Shown here in pieces: positions 57,136 to 59,620 of a DNA stretch of 59,620 nt (the first letter of the stretch is position 1; each line of letters opens with the position of its first letter). A program made the position numbers and the translations under genes. Below the pieces are notes generated by a model, which worked only from the letters and a program-made list of their open reading frames with translations, was not told where the DNA came from and did no database searches. This DNA comes from Hofstenia miamia (taxonomy: Eukaryota > Xenacoelomorpha > Acoela > Hofsteniidae): NCBI GenBank assembly GCA_900660155.1, contig CABFPE010000147.1:5697-65316 (forward strand), given 5' to 3'.

Positions 57136-57456
57136 GTACGTATACTTACTAAAATATTTTGATTAATATTTTAATTAATAAAATTGATTTGAAGTCATGT
57201 ATACACTAATATATTGAAACACTATAGTATCATTTAAATTTAGTTATTTTGAAATATTTACGCTGCCACAAATCTCCCAAAATGTCACTGGTTAATAAAT
57301 TTTTCAGCTTTAAAATGTTCTCATTTGACCTCTTCGTTTAGTTATGTAATCTTGTCATCTTCGCATCTAGCTTTCACTCTTTTTTTCTCTTGTCGTTTTT
57401 GTTTATTTGTAAATGTTTTTTTACTTTTTTATACATCATTAATTACGGTTAAATCC
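57136..57456. other. PHF12 intron 10, start
   Basis: AT-rich intron sequence after the donor, up to the (ATT)n tail of the antisense LINE. No exon is seen. Confidence 0.5.
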
Positions 57457-57512
57457 ATTATTATTATTATTATTTTTTTATTATTATTATTGTTATTGTT
57501 ATTATTATTATT
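57457..57512. repeat. (ATT/AAT)n tail of the antisense LINE
   Basis: ATT-unit runs with a few GTT variants; on the minus strand this is an (AAT)n tail directly after the LINE coding end, so it marks the 3' terminus of the element. Confidence 0.7.
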
Positions 57513-59620
57513 TCGTACTTCGCACAGCTTCATGCTGGTATTCCTCTCAGCTCGGGCAACTCACCAGTTCCCAGGGAGGCTGAGAGCTTTCCTAATGACT
57601 CTTGCTCTTCCTAACAATGCTGCCTTCTGTGCTACCGCTCCTCCCCACTTTGGTACTCCCAACTCCTCCAAGTATCCCTTATGCTTCTTACTTACTGCCC
57701 CTAGTGCACTTACTACTAACGGGACTACTTCAGCCTTCTTTAACTTCCACAGCCTTTCTATTTCCTCTGCCATCTCTCTGTACTTGTCTATCTTCTCTTT
57801 CTCCTTGCTTTCTACATTCTTGTCCTTTGGTACAGCTATGTCTCACTTCCTAATCTTTGCTCTTTTTCTACCACTACTATGTCTGGCCTCCGTGCTTCTA
57901 TCACCTTGGTTGTCTGTATGTTGAAGTCCCACAGTATCTTAACCTTCTCATTTTCTATGACGCCCTGTGGCTTGTGTTCATACCACTTGTCTCCTGCTTC
58001 TAACCCATGCTGCCTGCTCAAGCTCCAATTTTTACCATTCTTCCCACCTTGTCATGCTGTACTTATACTCATTCTGTGCCAACTTCTCTCACCCTGCTAT
58101 CAGATGATCTACTGTCTCCGCCTCTTTCTTACATAGCCTACACTTATCACTTACTTCTACTCTTCTGTCTATATGCTTTTTCACCCAGTTTTTTCTTATT
58201 GCTTGCTCCTGTGCTGCCATTATCAGTGCTTCTGTTTCTCTCTTCAGTCCTGCCTTCTTTAACCACTTGTTGCTCTCCTCTTTCACACATTTCTGTGTTC
58301 CGCCAGTATTCTCCATGCATTGCCTTCTGACTATACCTTGTTTGTCTTACTGATTCCATCCTACTCTCGTATACCTTCTTTCCTTCACTCTCAGTTCTTA
58401 TCTTCCTTAACTCCTTAGTGACCTCTAGTAGGGATCCTCTCGGTTGCTCTTCTACATATTCCTTTATCCCTAGTGCTTCTGCTTCTACAGTTTCCACCAC
58501 ACTTAGCAGCCCTTTCCCTCCCTTATGCCTTGCCATGTACAGCCTATCTACATCTCCATTTAGGTTGAATGCTCTCTCTGCTGCGAGTATCTTCCTTGTC
58601 TCCCTGTCTAATTCCCTCAGTTCATTCTTGTTCCACCTAACTATTCCTACCGAATATCTCAACACTGGTATCGCCCACGTATATATTGCCTTTATGCTGT
58701 AGTACCTTCCTTACTCTCCTCTTGTATTCTTTTTTTAACCTCGTCCTCATTTCCTCATGATCTGTTCTATCTTTCTCTATCACACCTAAGTACTTGTACC
58801 CCTCTTTGACTTCCTCAATCTTATCCCCACTGCTCGTCCTCAAACCATCTCCATCTATGCACTTGCCTCTGGTCATTGTCACTGTCGCACACTTTCCTAA
58901 TCCAAATTCCAACCCAGAATCTCTGCTTGCTTTCTCCAATGTCTCCACTTGCTTCTGCAACATCTTCCTTGAACTAGCATACATCTTCAGGTCGTCCATG
59001 TACCACAGGTGACTCACTGCTCTACCATTCTTCTCCAACTTATATCCTATACCTGTCTCCTTTAACTTTTCTGTGATGGGGATTAAGCTAACTACAAACA
59101 GTAGTGGTGCTAAGCTGTCTCCCTGGAATATGCCTCGCCTAAACCTCAACCTGTGCCCGTCTATCTCAGTCTGCCACTTTCCCATCTCCCTCTCTAGAAA
59201 CTCAACCCATTTCCGTGAAACTCCATTGGCCTCTAGCGTCCTCAATACCCACCTATGTGATATGCTGTCATACGCCTTCCTGTAGTCTATCCATGCCATT
59301 GCTAAGTTTGTCTTCCTTCTTCTACAATTCTCCACTACTGCCTGGTCTATTAACAACTGATCTTTGCATCCTCTCGTCTTTGTCTACATCCCTTCTGCTC
59401 CTCTGGTATCAACCTGTTCTGTTCTAAGTAACATGCCAGCCTACTCGAAATCACAGAAGTTAGCAATTTCCAAGTTGTTGGCAGACATGTTGTTGACCTG
59501 AAGTTGCTTGTCTCACTACCTTTCTTAGGGTCTTACTGTATCAGAAATGTCCTTCCCACTACCATCCACTCTGGGCACCCACTCACCACACACTCCTCAT
59601 GCTACTGCTAGTCTCTCATG
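57457..59620 (-). mobile_element. Non-LTR retrotransposon with restriction-like endonuclease (R2/R4/NeSL type)
   Basis: The minus strand, higher in G+C than its surroundings, reads as one polyprotein with few breaks. RT (59,356-58,637; 239 open codons) has AMAWIDYRKAYDSISHRW (catalytic Asp), RGIFQGDSLAPLLFVVSLIP and LWYMDDLKMYASS (Y-M-D-D). The next part (58,665-58,147) has VRWNKNELRELDRETRKIL and DVDRLYMARHKGGKGLLSV. Then a Cys/His knuckle CRLCKKEAETVDHLIAG (near 58,095) and an endonuclease with EARRPDIVVVEK (P-D), a DIAVPKDKNV-like core and EIERLWKLKKAEVVP (58,021-57,561). This domain order is that of site-type LINEs with a PD-(D/E)XK nuclease. Frame changes occur near 58,660, 58,130 and 57,850. 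The 5' part runs off the window. It lies antisense in or near PHF12 intron 10. The exact clade is uncertain. Confidence 0.75.

Noticed and set aside
57325..59427. Plus-strand frames rich in Ser, Leu and Pro
   Set aside because: They are antisense shadows of the minus-strand RLE-type LINE, or translations of its ATT microsatellite tail.
1..59620. CRISPR arrays, bacterial operons, tRNA or rRNA genes
   Set aside because: None seen by eye; repeats here are transposon- or microsatellite-type. A covariance-model tRNA scan would be needed to exclude a tRNA fully.

Overview
The window is metazoan nuclear DNA. It is very AT-rich, gene-poor and crowded with decayed transposons. Two genes are clear. 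One is an intronless SUV39H/Su(var)3-9 histone H3K9 methyltransferase (minus, 37,038-38,663). The other is the first ten exons of a PHF12/Pf1-type double-PHD protein of the Sin3/MRG15 co-repressor group (plus, 45,345 to at least 57,135; the 3' part lies outside the window). A third locus (minus, 9,482-9,952) encodes three CCCH zinc fingers that resemble fingers of ZC3H3/Smicl. SUV39H is not fused to eIF2-gamma as in insects. Five PHF12 introns are only 39-54 bp, which suggests a compact-intron invertebrate lineage (flatworm- or mesozoan-like lineages are candidates). I cannot name the species.

Layout. 1-9,480: non-coding AT-rich DNA with a non-autonomous hAT element (662-1,892). 9,482-9,952: the CCCH exon. 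10,070-12,050: a homopolymer-inflated stretch that looks like unpolished assembly. 12,050-15,430: ordinary non-coding DNA with one exon-like ORF. 15,430-26,978: a block almost without CpG, holding a decayed Ty3/gypsy element (minus) and a MITE-like inverted repeat, ending in a gap of exactly 1,000 N. 27,979-36,700: a graveyard of LINE, mariner and Penelope-like fragments. 37,038-38,663: SUV39H. 39,170-44,390: LINE scraps and a Tc1-like element with intact terminal repeats. 45,345-57,135: PHF12, whose long introns are swollen by hAT and LINE insertions. 57,136-59,620: the next PHF12 intron (or beyond), with an antisense LINE of the restriction-like-endonuclease type whose reverse transcriptase is still largely open.

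Functionally, the two host genes both serve transcriptional silencing: SUV39H writes H3K9 methylation, and PHF12 scaffolds Sin3-HDAC on chromatin. They lie about 6.7 kb apart on opposite strands with starts facing each other. There is no evidence of co-regulation.

The strongest anomaly is the CpG desert at 15.43-26.98 kb. Its composition is so unlike both flanks that it may be foreign (for example host or symbiont DNA joined in assembly) or a block with a very different methylation history. Everything here was read by eye; similarity calls rest on remembered family motifs, not on searches.
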